A DNA stretch of 64,000 nucleotides from an uncultured Acetatifactor sp. (GTDB taxonomy: Bacteria > Bacillota > Clostridia > Lachnospirales > Lachnospiraceae), in NCBI GenBank assembly GCA_949840935.1, contig CATKXX010000006.1, forward strand, positions 39,416 through 103,415. Reading direction: 5' to 3'. This document shows positions 43,453-52,372 of this stretch, piece by piece; positions within the stretch are counted from its first letter, which is position 1, and every line of letters begins with the position of its first letter. The notes below the pieces were generated by a model that was not told the origin of the DNA, did no database searches, and worked only from the letters and a program-made list of their open reading frames with translations. The position numbers and the translations under genes are program-made.

Positions 43453-44040
43453 ATGGCAAGGACTGCGACAATAGAACGAAAGACAAAGGAAACCGATATT
43501 TCCGTCATCTTGGATCTCGACGGTGCGGGGATACCGGAGATTTCCACAGGAATCGGTTTTTTTGACCATATGCTGGAAGGGTTTTCCAAGCACGGTTTTT
43601 TTGACCTGAAATGTACGGTGACAGGGGATCTTGGAGTGGACGGCCATCACACAGTGGAAGACACGGGAATCGTCCTGGGCCAGGCTATCGCTCGGGCAGT
43701 CGGGAATAAGAGGGGCATCCGAAGATACGGTTCCTTTATCCTTCCCATGGACGACGCGCTGGCGCTCTGTGCCGTGGATCTCTGTGGCAGGCCTTATCTG
43801 AATTATGACTGTACATTCCCGGTGGAACGTGTGGGAGAGCTGGATACCCAGCTGATAAGGGAATTCTTTTATGCCGTATCCTACAGCGCCGGCATGAACC
43901 TGCATATTAAGATGTTGGACGGCATAAATGCACATCATATGGCGGAAGCTATGTTCAAGGCTTTTGCCAAGGCTCTGGATCAGGCGGTGGGAACTGACCC
44001 CCGCATCCAGGATGTGCTCAGTACAAAGGGAAGCCTGTAA
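43453..44040 (+). CDS. hisB: Imidazoleglycerol-phosphate dehydratase
   Basis: A 195-residue HisB dehydratase of the separate (not fused to HisN) type. The start at 43453 (MARTATIERKTKETDI) follows GAGAGG; this gives the standard length, whereas an ATG 24 bases upstream would add eight residues. Mn-binding His clusters are present: GFFDHMLEGFSKHG, DLGVDGHHTVEDTGI and INAHHMAEAMFKAF. It removes water from imidazoleglycerol phosphate. It lies 110 bases after hisD and 24 bases before hisIE. Confidence 0.97.
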   Translation: MARTATIERKTKETDISVILDLDGAGIPEISTGIGFFDHMLEGFSKHGFFDLKCTVTGDLGVDGHHTVEDTGIVLGQAIARAVGNKRGIRRYGSFILPMDDALALCAVDLCGRPYLNYDCTFPVERVGELDTQLIREFFYAVSYSAGMNLHIKMLDGINAHHMAEAMFKAFAKALDQAVGTDPRIQDVLSTKGSL

Positions 44041-44064
44041 GGCTGTGAAAGGTGTGACTTGCAT

Positions 44065-45351
44065 ATGATAACGAAAAAATTTGTACCCTGCATCTACTTA
44101 TATCATGAACATGCGGTGAGAAGCCTCACCGACCTTTCCGTGGTGGAGACAGATCCGCTTCGCCTGGTTCATTTTTATAATGAAAACAATGCGGACGAGC
44201 TGATCGTATTCGATCTGTCGGAGGAGGATGCAGAGCATGAGGCCGCCCTCAACCTCATAAAGGAAATCTGTGAGGCTGCCGAGGTGGATGTAATCGGCGC
44301 CGGAAATATAAAGCGTATGGAGGATGTGAAAAAACTGCTCTATGCAGGCTGCAAAAGGGCCATCCTGGACTATGAGAAAGAGAGCAATATCGCCATTACT
44401 GAGGAGGTCTCCCTGAAGTTTGGCCGGGACAGGCTCCTTGTGAGCTACAACGATCCCCAGGTGCTGGCCGCAAACAAGGGACTGATCGAAGAATATATCT
44501 CTTCCATGGTTCTGATGAATCCTCATCAGATCCGCGAGACGCAGGAGATCACGGGGCTTCCCTTTTATGTGCAGATCAACCAGATCTCACTGAATAAGCT
44601 GATGGAGATCATTGCTTACGATAATGTGTGCGGAGTCACCGGAAATACGATCAATGATAATTACCGGGAAATCCTGTCCCTCAAGAACCTCTGCCGGGAG
44701 AACGGGATACAGGTGGAAGTATTTGAGGCGGCTTTCCAATGGATTGATTTTAAGAAAAACAGCGATGGCATGGTGCCTGTGGTAGTGCAGGATTATCGCA
44801 CGCAGGAGGTTTTGATGGTAGCCTATATGAATGAGGATGCATACAACCAGACCATCAGCACAGGCCGGATGACTTATTTCAGCCGCAGCCGGAACGAGCT
44901 CTGGCTCAAAGGGGCCACCAGCGGCCATTATCAGTATGTAAAAAGCCTTACCGCGGACTGCGATATGGATACCATCCTGGCAAAGGTTTCCCAGGTGGGC
45001 GCAGCGTGCCACACAGGCGCCAGGAGCTGCTTTTTTCATGAGATTCTTAAAAAGGATTATGAGGAGAGCGCGAACCCCCTGCAGGTCTTTGAGGAAGTCT
45101 TTGAGGTCATTAAAGACCGTAAGGTACATCCAAAGGAAGGCTCTTACACCAATTACCTGTTCGACAAGGGGATTGACAAGATTTTAAAGAAGCTGGGCGA
45201 GGAAGCTACGGAAATAGTGATTGCCGCCAAAAACCCCAATCCTAACGAGATCAAATATGAGATCAGCGATTTCCTGTACCATATGATGGTGCTCATGGCG
45301 GAAAGGGATGTGAGCTGGGAGGATATCACTGAGGAGCTGGCGAACAGATAG
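44065..45351 (+). CDS. hisI: HisIE with an N-terminal degenerate HisF/HisA-like barrel
   Basis: A 428-residue three-part protein. Residues 225-325 are phosphoribosyl-AMP cyclohydrolase (HisI): LKGATSGHYQ, DCDMDTIL and CHTGARSCFF carry the metal ligands. Residues about 337-425 are phosphoribosyl-ATP pyrophosphatase (HisE): LGEEATEIVIAAKN and ISDFLYHMMVLMAE. Residues 1-222 resemble a HisF/HisA barrel (FVPCIYLYH for IPCLDV, ADELIVFDL, DVIGAGNIKRMEDVKKLLYAGCKRAI for the GGGIR phosphate site) but lack the catalytic Asp residues. The ATG at 44065 with AAAGGTG upstream is preferred. It would do steps two and three of the pathway; the extra domain's role is unknown. Confidence 0.88.
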   Translation: MITKKFVPCIYLYHEHAVRSLTDLSVVETDPLRLVHFYNENNADELIVFDLSEEDAEHEAALNLIKEICEAAEVDVIGAGNIKRMEDVKKLLYAGCKRAILDYEKESNIAITEEVSLKFGRDRLLVSYNDPQVLAANKGLIEEYISSMVLMNPHQIRETQEITGLPFYVQINQISLNKLMEIIAYDNVCGVTGNTINDNYREILSLKNLCRENGIQVEVFEAAFQWIDFKKNSDGMVPVVVQDYRTQEVLMVAYMNEDAYNQTISTGRMTYFSRSRNELWLKGATSGHYQYVKSLTADCDMDTILAKVSQVGAACHTGARSCFFHEILKKDYEESANPLQVFEEVFEVIKDRKVHPKEGSYTNYLFDKGIDKILKKLGEEATEIVIAAKNPNPNEIKYEISDFLYHMMVLMAERDVSWEDITEELANR

Positions 45352-45376
45352 AAGGTTGACCGGGAGGTGATGACAG

Positions 45377-46312
45377 ATGACAGAAAGCCGCCTGTTCCAG
45401 ATTTTGTACCATCTGCTTGGCCGGAAGGAGGCAACCGCATCCGAGCTGGCGGAAAAGTTTGAGGTCTCCGTCCGAACCATCTACCGCGATATCGATAAGC
45501 TCAGCAGCGCGGGAATCCCGGTATATACTACAGCGGGATATAAGGGCGGCATCCACATTGACGAGGATTTTGTGCTGAAGAAGTCTGTTTTATCCAGCGA
45601 GGACATGCAGAACATCCTGGCTGGCGTACAGAGCCTGTCCGCAGTAGGCTTTGACCAGTCGGACGACTGCCTGACGAAGTTGCGTGGATTGTTCCAGGTA
45701 CAGGATGACGGCTGGATAGAGGTGGACTATTCCCACTGGGGTGTTGACTCCGGGCAGGAGAGGAAAAACTTCGGGATTTTAAGGGAAGCCGTGCAGAAGA
45801 AGCAGCAGATAAGGTTTGAATACTACAGCTCAAAAGGCGAAGCCTGCATCAGGGAGGCCTGTCCGGTCAAGCTGATCTTTAAGGACAGGGCCTGGTATCT
45901 GCAGGCATACTGCCTGAAAAGGAATGCGGAAAGGCTGTTCCGCCTATCGCGCATCAGAAGCCTGGAGCTGACTGACAAATATTTTACAGACGTTCCAAAG
46001 GCCCCTGATTCGGAGGGGCCTGTTTCGGCTGCGATGCTGCCCGATGCCCTGCCGCCGGAGGCTGCCCGGGACGTGGAAATGGAATTGATCTTTGCCAGGG
46101 AAGCTGCCCACCGGGTGTATGATTTCTTTGACGAAAGCAGCATAACTACCCGGGAGGACAGGATCCTGGTAAAAGCCGCCATGCCGGAGGATGAATGGCT
46201 GTACAGCTTTCTCATGTCCTTTGGGGACGGCCTGACCATCCTGAGCCCCGCACATTTAAAGGAAGAATTGGTCAGAAGGTACAGGGCAGCTTTAAAGCAT
46301 CTGGAAGGCTGA
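45377..46312 (+). CDS. HTH-WYL transcriptional regulator
   Basis: A 311-residue YafY-type regulator. An HTH_11 domain is at residues 4-60 (RLFQILYHLLGRKEATASELAEKFEVSVRTIYRDIDKLSSAGIPV), and a WYL ligand-sensing domain at about 140-210 (IRFEYYSSKG, then CPVKLIFKDRAWYLQAYCLKRNAERLFRLSRI), followed by a WCX-like end. WYL proteins bind nucleotides, ssDNA or small ligands and control diverse genes, including defence loci. GACCGGGAGGTGATG gives the ribosome-binding site. It follows hisIE by 25 bases but a functional link is not evident; it converges on the HelD gene. Confidence 0.9.
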   Translation: MTESRLFQILYHLLGRKEATASELAEKFEVSVRTIYRDIDKLSSAGIPVYTTAGYKGGIHIDEDFVLKKSVLSSEDMQNILAGVQSLSAVGFDQSDDCLTKLRGLFQVQDDGWIEVDYSHWGVDSGQERKNFGILREAVQKKQQIRFEYYSSKGEACIREACPVKLIFKDRAWYLQAYCLKRNAERLFRLSRIRSLELTDKYFTDVPKAPDSEGPVSAAMLPDALPPEAARDVEMELIFAREAAHRVYDFFDESSITTREDRILVKAAMPEDEWLYSFLMSFGDGLTILSPAHLKEELVRRYRAALKHLEG

Positions 46313-46321
46313 GAGCCTACA

Positions 46322-49300
46322 CTACAGCCCTCCCATCAGAAACCTGCAGGCATTCATGAGAGTTTCCGGCTTCCTTCCGGCTATGAAATAGTAATCCATC
46401 TGTGTTTCCTGTTCCGAGTGCAGCCAGGAGCCGTAAGATGGCATGTCACAGCAGATCACCGGATTCCCCGAAGCAATGAGAATGCCATATCCCTGGTCGG
46501 AGAAAAGAAGCGGAAGCCCGCCGGGAGAGGAAATGTATCTGGCAGTCCCTCTGAGAGGGAGAGGGTTTACGATGCTGCAGCCGCTGTTGTCAATGCTGAC
46601 GGCAAAGAGCTGCTCCTTTTTCCCGGGTTCCAGAAAAAGCCAGGACTGCAGATTACCTTCGGGAAAGCTTTCCTGCTGTCTGCTTTCCCGACCCCGTTCT
46701 GCCAGCAGGAGCCTCTTATCCTGTGACAGATATCGGACAGCGCCTGCAGTCTTGTCTACCTGCAGAATCAGCTCATCCGTGGAAAGTGTCACGGCAGATC
46801 CGGATTCTTTATAAGTCCAGAACCGTTCCAGGCGCCGGACGCGGATCAGGGGGTGAGTTTCCTCAAGCAGCCTGCCGCTTTTGGAGAAGGTCATGCGCAC
46901 AATGCCGCTTCCCACAGGGGAGAGGCGCAGGATTCCATAGCGGCTCTGCAGATACAGGCCGTCCTGCTGTCGCGTCACCCAGCGCACAGACAGGTCGATC
47001 CTGTTGTGTCCCGGAAGGCGAAGCCTCTCGGTGGGCGGAAGATCCCCGAATTCCGGAAAACCTTTTCTTACGGCAGATTTCTTCTCGGACACACTCCGGG
47101 CAGGAGAGGAGTACATGGTATCAGAAGTTGGTTGACTTATATGGTCGTTTTGACTTATGCAGTCACTTCCTTTCCCCTGGCTGATTAGTTTCGTCTGACC
47201 ACCCGCTTTTTCCGGTCTGGCCGGAACAGCGCGGCCGGATTGATTGCTGCCGCCGCTTCGGTATGTCTGTATCACAGAAGCGGCGGGGGATGCCGTCACT
47301 GTGGCTCCGGTCTTTAGCTTCAGAGTATTTGCGGGGCTTGCCGCAACCGGACGGGGCTTTTTCATTCCGGATATTATACCTGCCGCGGCGCCTTTTCCAG
47401 GTATTGTATCATGGGAGGGAATTTCCCCGGAGGTTGTTTTGTCTGCATTTTTCTCCCGGGAGGCATGATGACTGCCGTTTTCCCCATCCTGTGGGAATTC
47501 TCCCTTCAGGACATCCTTTCCGGCCGGTATGGGATCCGCGATCAGCCCGGTGAGGCTGCCGGTGTGCAGTACACACAGCTCATGAAGCGCTCTTGTGGCG
47601 GCCACATAGAGAAGCCTCGCGTGGCCGTCATCCACAGGATATTCCTCCCTGGTGGGATTCAGGATCAGTACGGCGTCAAATTCAAGGCCCTTGGCATATT
47701 CCACCGGAAGTACCATGATACCATTGCCAAATTCCGCCTTGTCCGGATCATTCTCCATGATCTCTACGTATTTCCCAAGCTCTGCAGCCGCCAGGGAGGC
47801 GCCCTTTTGATCCCTGCATATTACAGCGATGGTGGGAAGATTCTTTTCCTGCCAGCTTCTGCATTTCTCGGCCGCCTCCCTCCACAGGGTGTTTTCTTTC
47901 CTGGAACAACTGATTTCTCTGACCTCCACCGGTTCCCCGTGGCGGATGATGGGCTCCACAGGATACCCCTGCATCCCCCCGTGATGCAGGATGTCTGTTG
48001 CAAAATGAGAGATTTCCACCGTATTGCGGTAGCTCTTTTTCAGGATGCCAAAGCTTGACATGGAATCCTTTTCCAGGAGCAGCTTCCTCAACTCCTCCCA
48101 GTCGTTCAGGCCGAAGCCAAAGCGGATATTCTGGGACACGTCCCCCATGACAGTATAGGTACAGTCCCGGATGCAGAAGTGAAGGCAGTGATATACCATC
48201 ATCCCGAAGTCCTGCGCTTCGTCGATCACAATGTGATGTGCCTCGCTGATGACCTCCGTCTCCTTTGTGCGCTTATATAGATACGCCAGGGCAGCCAGAT
48301 CATAGACGTCATAGGCATTGCCGGGGATATCCACACAAATTCCGGCAGCCGCCTGTTCCCTGAGAAAATCCTCGTACAGCCGGAAGGTGGACAGCTTCCA
48401 GTCCCTGCCGCCGTACCGGTTCCGGTACGCCTTCAGGATTGCCTTACGCTCCGCTTCCGTATATTTGACACCCTTTCCCAGGAATTCATCCTTTACCTTG
48501 ATCAGCAGCCTCTCATTCAGCATATTGATCTTGCTCTGGATAGAGACAGAAGGGTTCTGGCTGATATAACGCTCCACCGCATGACCGTCCACCAGCAGCA
48601 CCAGATTCTCCATATCCGCCGTGCCGCCGCTCCGGTCATAGACCCCGTTACGGCCGTTTTCAATACCCTCCACGAACTGCCTGGGATTCAGGTAAATGGA
48701 CTCTGTGGAAATGCTGTCATATTCCAGCCTGTCACAGAAACGCCCCAGGGCCTGAAACCATCCTGCCGTACCTTTGACCTTTCCCGCATCCGTCTCCTGT
48801 GCACTTTTACGTATCCGGTGCTTTTTCTCGTCCCAGTCCTCATAGAGCAGCCTGACGAAAAGCTGCTCCATCGTCATCTGGCGCACACCGTATACGTCCA
48901 GGCCGGGCAGGACACTGGTAATATAATTTAAGAGGATGCGGTTGCTGCCCACGATATAAAAGTCTTCCGGGCGGAAGCGCTCTGCATAATTGTACAGAAT
49001 AAAGGATATGCGGTGCATGGCCACAGTAGTTTTCCCGGAGCCTGCCACCCCCTGTACGATCATATTGTGATAAGGAGATTTGCGGATGATCTCATTCTGT
49101 TCTTTTTGAATGGTGGCGACGATCTCCCCCAGGACGGCCTGCTTGTTCTTCGCCAGATATTTGGTGAGCAGCTCGTCGTTGGAAATCACCTCACTGTCAA
49201 AATAATCCAGAAGCTTTCCCTGTTCAATCTCATAGGTGCGCTTCAGATGCAGATCGATCCAGAGAGGATTTCCGCTGGGAGAGGGATAGCTGCATCTCCC

Positions 49301-49714
49301 CAGGCCGTTTTCGTAATAAGCGTTTGCCACCGGGGCCCGCCAGTCTACGACCTCCTGCCGGGTGGAATCCCGGGAAATGCCGCCCCTGCCGATATAAATG
49401 GATTCCTCCCTGTCCACCGTTTCATCATAAAAGCAGATCCTGCCGAAGTATGGCTTGCCCTCAGCCCTTTCATTGCGCTCCAGCGCCCGCTTCATGTGAT
49501 CGTGCATGGTGATGGTATTACAGAGAATCACATACACTTCGGCGTTATCATCGTGATAATGCTCCAGCATCTCATCGATGGACGCCTTCATTTCCCGAAC
49601 CTGACGACCATAGCTATCCATATTAGCATGGATTACAGCAAGTGTCTCTTCCAGGTGCTTCTCCTCGTCCTCATGGGAGGTTCCCTGAACGTGCTTTTGC
49701 TCTTCAAGCTTCAT
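46322..49714 (-). CDS. HelD-like SF1 helicase/RNA-polymerase-recycling factor fused to a GH31-N-like domain
   Basis: A 1130-residue protein. Residues 1-200 carry HelD marks (GRICFYDE, YIGRGGISRDSTRQEVVDWRAPVANAYYE). Walker A is GVAGSGKTT (222-230), VIDEAQDFG is motif II, and YVAATRALHEL (703-713) is motif VI. A disordered Ser/Pro/Gly linker of about 155 residues follows. Residues 886-1130 resemble the N-terminal beta-sandwich of GH31 glycosidases: GIVRMTFS, TDELILQVDKTAGAVRYL, LPLLFSDQGYGILIASGNPV and MDYYFIAGRKPETLM, ending where the catalytic barrel would begin. HelD removes stalled RNA polymerase from DNA. AAAGGAG precedes the start. The GH31-like part is unlikely to be an enzyme alone. 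Confidence 0.85.
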   Translation of the reverse strand: MKLEEQKHVQGTSHEDEEKHLEETLAVIHANMDSYGRQVREMKASIDEMLEHYHDDNAEVYVILCNTITMHDHMKRALERNERAEGKPYFGRICFYDETVDREESIYIGRGGISRDSTRQEVVDWRAPVANAYYENGLGRCSYPSPSGNPLWIDLHLKRTYEIEQGKLLDYFDSEVISNDELLTKYLAKNKQAVLGEIVATIQKEQNEIIRKSPYHNMIVQGVAGSGKTTVAMHRISFILYNYAERFRPEDFYIVGSNRILLNYITSVLPGLDVYGVRQMTMEQLFVRLLYEDWDEKKHRIRKSAQETDAGKVKGTAGWFQALGRFCDRLEYDSISTESIYLNPRQFVEGIENGRNGVYDRSGGTADMENLVLLVDGHAVERYISQNPSVSIQSKINMLNERLLIKVKDEFLGKGVKYTEAERKAILKAYRNRYGGRDWKLSTFRLYEDFLREQAAAGICVDIPGNAYDVYDLAALAYLYKRTKETEVISEAHHIVIDEAQDFGMMVYHCLHFCIRDCTYTVMGDVSQNIRFGFGLNDWEELRKLLLEKDSMSSFGILKKSYRNTVEISHFATDILHHGGMQGYPVEPIIRHGEPVEVREISCSRKENTLWREAAEKCRSWQEKNLPTIAVICRDQKGASLAAAELGKYVEIMENDPDKAEFGNGIMVLPVEYAKGLEFDAVLILNPTREEYPVDDGHARLLYVAATRALHELCVLHTGSLTGLIADPIPAGKDVLKGEFPQDGENGSHHASREKNADKTTSGEIPSHDTIPGKGAAAGIISGMKKPRPVAASPANTLKLKTGATVTASPAASVIQTYRSGGSNQSGRAVPARPEKAGGQTKLISQGKGSDCISQNDHISQPTSDTMYSSPARSVSEKKSAVRKGFPEFGDLPPTERLRLPGHNRIDLSVRWVTRQQDGLYLQSRYGILRLSPVGSGIVRMTFSKSGRLLEETHPLIRVRRLERFWTYKESGSAVTLSTDELILQVDKTAGAVRYLSQDKRLLLAERGRESRQQESFPEGNLQSWLFLEPGKKEQLFAVSIDNSGCSIVNPLPLRGTARYISSPGGLPLLFSDQGYGILIASGNPVICCDMPSYGSWLHSEQETQMDYYFIAGRKPETLMNACRFLMGGL

Positions 49715-49741
49715 TTGGTGCTCCTTTCCTCTGTCTGTGTT

Positions 49742-49757
49742 TTACTGTGACCAGTAA
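49742..49757. promoter_or_regulatory. Palindrome in the HelD gene leader
   Basis: TTACTG-TGAC-CAGTAA, a 6-bp inverted repeat about 30 bases upstream of the HelD start and just downstream (minus strand) of a TATACT box. It could be an operator. Confidence 0.35.
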
Positions 49758-49788
49758 CAACAGTATAACAAATCTTAAAAATATTACT

Positions 49789-49817
49789 AGACTTTTCTTT
49801 TCGGGTATGGTATCATA
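49789..49817 (+). promoter_or_regulatory. Upstream promoter of the LytTR operon leader
   Basis: TAGACT (-35) and TATCAT (-10) are 17 bases apart; a TATAAT overlaps just downstream. It would give a leader RNA of roughly 55-60 bases ending in the terminator hairpin at 49855-49882. Confidence 0.4.
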
Positions 49818-49854
49818 TATAATGAAGTGTAGCTAAAAACGGAAGATGCAGGCG

Positions 49855-49882
49855 GCTGTTGCAAGGGGCAGCGGCTTTTTTT
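49855..49882 (+). terminator. Leader terminator / attenuator upstream of the LytTR operon
   Basis: GCTGTTGC (49855-49862) pairs with GCAGCGGC (49868-49875) through six Watson-Crick and two G-U pairs, with a 5-base loop and seven T. It lies about 100 bases before the response regulator gene and after a promoter, so it either ends a small RNA or attenuates the operon. Confidence 0.65.
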
Positions 49883-49900
49883 ATGTTTTGTATTTTTTAA

Positions 49901-49946
49901 TTACATTTTTATGCATGTTTCGTTACATTTTCCCCCATGTTTTTCG
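49901..49946. promoter_or_regulatory. Tandem direct repeats upstream of the LytTR regulator (candidate autoregulatory site)
   Basis: TTACATTTTTATGCATGTTTCG (split here as TTACATTTT plus CATGTTTCG; 49901-49922) is repeated as TTACATTTT plus CCATGTTTTTCG (49923-49946), a 22-base period. LytTR proteins bind pairs of direct repeats about two helical turns apart, so this fits a binding site. A palindrome TCGGTA-AAA-TACCGA (49944-49958) follows before the ribosome-binding site. Confidence 0.6.
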
Positions 49947-49985
49947 GTAAAATACCGATATAGTATATCAAGGAGAATGTGACGC

Positions 49986-50696
49986 ATGAACATAGGAATT
50001 TGTGATGATGAAAAGGAAATCTGTCTGCAGATCAGGAAGCTGATCCTGGCTGTGGCGCCGGAAAGCCAGGTCAGGTATTATTGCTCCGGGAAACAGCTTC
50101 TTTCGGAGAGACAGCATTTTGATATACTTTTTCTGGATATTCAGATGACCGATACCAACGGCATGGAGATTGCAAGGGCACTGCGGGAGCGGAAGATGGA
50201 CACGGTGCTGATCTTTGTGACAGCCCTGAAAGAATACGTTTTTGAGGCCTTTGACGTATCGGCCTTCCATTATCTGTTAAAGCCCCTGGCGAAGGATAAA
50301 TTTAACAGTGTTTTCCAGGAGGCGTTAAAGGAGGCGGGGAAACGCATCCGCGGGAGAGAAGAATCCCTTTTCTTCCAGACGAAATCCAGAAGCTTTACCC
50401 TGTTAAAGAATGAGATCCTGTATGTGGAGAATTGCAGGCGGAAGGTGGACATCCACACATTGCATCAGACAGAAACCATTTATGCCACCATGGCCCATAT
50501 GGAGGAGCTGCTGGGAGAGGGCTTTTTCCGCTGTCACAGGGGATATCTGGTCAATATGGCACATATCGCTCAGTACAGTGCGGACAGCATCCTCCTTCAG
50601 AACGGGGAGACGGTTTATCTGTCCAAGGAGAAGTACAATGATTTCGTATCGGCTTATATGGATTATTTAAAGCAGGAGGGAGTTTCCGGTGTCTGA
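49986..50696 (+). CDS. LytTR-family response regulator
   Basis: A 236-residue response regulator. The receiver domain (1-120) has acidic D7/D8, phospho-acceptor Asp in ILFLDIQM, Thr in FVTA and Lys in LLKPL. The LytTR DNA-binding domain (about 135-232) shows NEILYVENCRRKVDIHT, FFRCHRGYLVNMAHI and YLSKEKYNDF. LytTR regulators control envelope, bacteriocin or peptide-signalling genes. CAAGGAGAATG gives the ribosome-binding site. The end overlaps the start of its histidine kinase by 8 bases, typical of such pairs. Confidence 0.93.
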   Translation: MNIGICDDEKEICLQIRKLILAVAPESQVRYYCSGKQLLSERQHFDILFLDIQMTDTNGMEIARALRERKMDTVLIFVTALKEYVFEAFDVSAFHYLLKPLAKDKFNSVFQEALKEAGKRIRGREESLFFQTKSRSFTLLKNEILYVENCRRKVDIHTLHQTETIYATMAHMEELLGEGFFRCHRGYLVNMAHIAQYSADSILLQNGETVYLSKEKYNDFVSAYMDYLKQEGVSGV

Positions 50697-52233
50697 TCTG
50701 TACAGGACAGCCATTGATATATTAGATATCATCGTCATACAGTTTGGATGGACCCTCATCATGTGCATTCTGTACCGTCATTTTTTCCGCCTGAAATTCC
50801 TTCCTGCCTCCCTGCCGGCAGCCCTGATTCCCGGGGTGGTATGGCTGGGTGTCAGGCAGCTGATCAACTCTCTGATCGTGATAACCTTTTCCGTCACCGG
50901 TGACAATGTGAAAAGCCTGCTGAAACAGCTTCTGATCTACGGTAGCCTGTTTTTGATCTCATGTCTGTTCTACCAGGGGAACAGGAAGCTGAGGCTCCTG
51001 ATTACTATGATGTACATGGCGGTCAGTGAAATCGGCCGCTTCCTTTCTTTTTCCATGTCCATATTCTGGCCCAGGCTCTACGACTTGTGTTATCAATGGT
51101 TTGACCGGGCGCAGGATTACAGCGAGGCATCCGTGAAAAGGTTTGTGATCTTGATAGAATGCCTGGGATTCTTTCAGCAGCTTTCTTATGGCGTGATCTT
51201 CCTTGCCGTCATATACGGTTCTTTCCGTTATGTCTGCAGGGCCTGTAAGGACAGGGAGCTTCCCCTTCACAGGACAGAATTCCTGTTTCTTATGCTTCCC
51301 TGTACCAGCAGCTTCCTGCTGTGTACGCTTCTGCGTATCATTATGTATACCTCAGAGGACACCATACCCAAGACTGTCTACGAGTCTTTCCCTGCGCTCA
51401 TAGGCATTGTTCCCTTTCTGCTGATCCTCTCCCTGCTTTCCATCCTTTACAGCGTCAAGCTGTACCAGGAGATGCTGACGCTGAACGAGGAAAGGAACAG
51501 GAGAGCTGTGCTGGAAAAGCAGATCGTCAGTATGGAGGAACATGCAAGAGAGCTGGAACGTCTCTATTCCGGCGTCCGCTCCATGAAACACGATATGAAG
51601 AATCAGCTGGCTGTGCTGGGCAGCCTGATCGAACGGCAGGACAGGGAAGAACTTCCCGGCTACCTGGAGCAGCTCAACCAGACTCTGGGAAAGCTGGATG
51701 TACCCTTTCAGACGGGAAGTACTGTGGTAGATTCCCTGCTCTCCATGAAATATCACGAAATCTGTGAGAAGCTTCCCCATCTGCGCTTTGAGGCGGAAGG
51801 GCTGGTGCTCCCGAAAGAATGTCGGATACAGCCCACGGATCTCTGTATCATCCTGGGAAACGCCCTGGACAATGCCATAGAGGCATGTGAAAGGTCAGAC
51901 ACACAAGCCGGGCAGGACAGGGACTTCATCCGACTCTATTCCCGCTATTGCAGGGAGATGCTCCTGCTGACAGTGGAAAACAGCTTTCATGGAGAATTAA
52001 AGCTTATCCGGGGCAATGCCTTCCCGTCCACTACGAAGCCTGACGGCAATTCCCATGGCATCGGGATGCATAATATCGGCACTGCAGCCCGGCGGTATCA
52101 GGGGGACGTTTCCTGGCGGGCGTCAGAAAATGTTTTTTCTCTGACAGTAATGCTAAATAACGGCGTACAGCCGGATCAGGATTTCCCGGAGGGCGGGAAG
52201 GCTTCCGGCGGCTTTAGTATTTTCCGTTCCTGA
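50689..52233 (+). CDS. GHKL-type sensor histidine kinase (AgrC/VirS-like)
   Basis: A 514-residue sensor kinase. Six or seven membrane segments fill residues about 5-260. A coiled coil (about 270-300) leads to the phospho-acceptor His in SMKHDMKNQLAVLGSL, then the GHKL ATP-binding domain with the N box in ILGNALDNAIEACERS and a G box in SHGIGMHNI. It forms a two-component system with the LytTR regulator it overlaps. The polytopic N-terminus suggests a membrane or peptide signal, but no pre-peptide gene with a clear leader is seen nearby. Confidence 0.9.
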   Translation: MSDLYRTAIDILDIIVIQFGWTLIMCILYRHFFRLKFLPASLPAALIPGVVWLGVRQLINSLIVITFSVTGDNVKSLLKQLLIYGSLFLISCLFYQGNRKLRLLITMMYMAVSEIGRFLSFSMSIFWPRLYDLCYQWFDRAQDYSEASVKRFVILIECLGFFQQLSYGVIFLAVIYGSFRYVCRACKDRELPLHRTEFLFLMLPCTSSFLLCTLLRIIMYTSEDTIPKTVYESFPALIGIVPFLLILSLLSILYSVKLYQEMLTLNEERNRRAVLEKQIVSMEEHARELERLYSGVRSMKHDMKNQLAVLGSLIERQDREELPGYLEQLNQTLGKLDVPFQTGSTVVDSLLSMKYHEICEKLPHLRFEAEGLVLPKECRIQPTDLCIILGNALDNAIEACERSDTQAGQDRDFIRLYSRYCREMLLLTVENSFHGELKLIRGNAFPSTTKPDGNSHGIGMHNIGTAARRYQGDVSWRASENVFSLTVMLNNGVQPDQDFPEGGKASGGFSIFRS

Positions 52234-52372
52234 CAGCTTCGGTTCGTTCCGATTCCGGGAGGCTTAATTACATTTGGCTTGCCTGTGAAAATCCCCGTCC
52301 GATATATATCACAGGTTACTTAACATGGAGGGAACAGTAACGTCATAAACGAAGAAAGGAGGGGCATGGACT

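Noticed and set aside
52300..52345. Flagellar-sigma promoter before the 52373 gene
   Set aside because: CCGATAT resembles the -10 element, but no TAAA -35 element lies at the correct distance.
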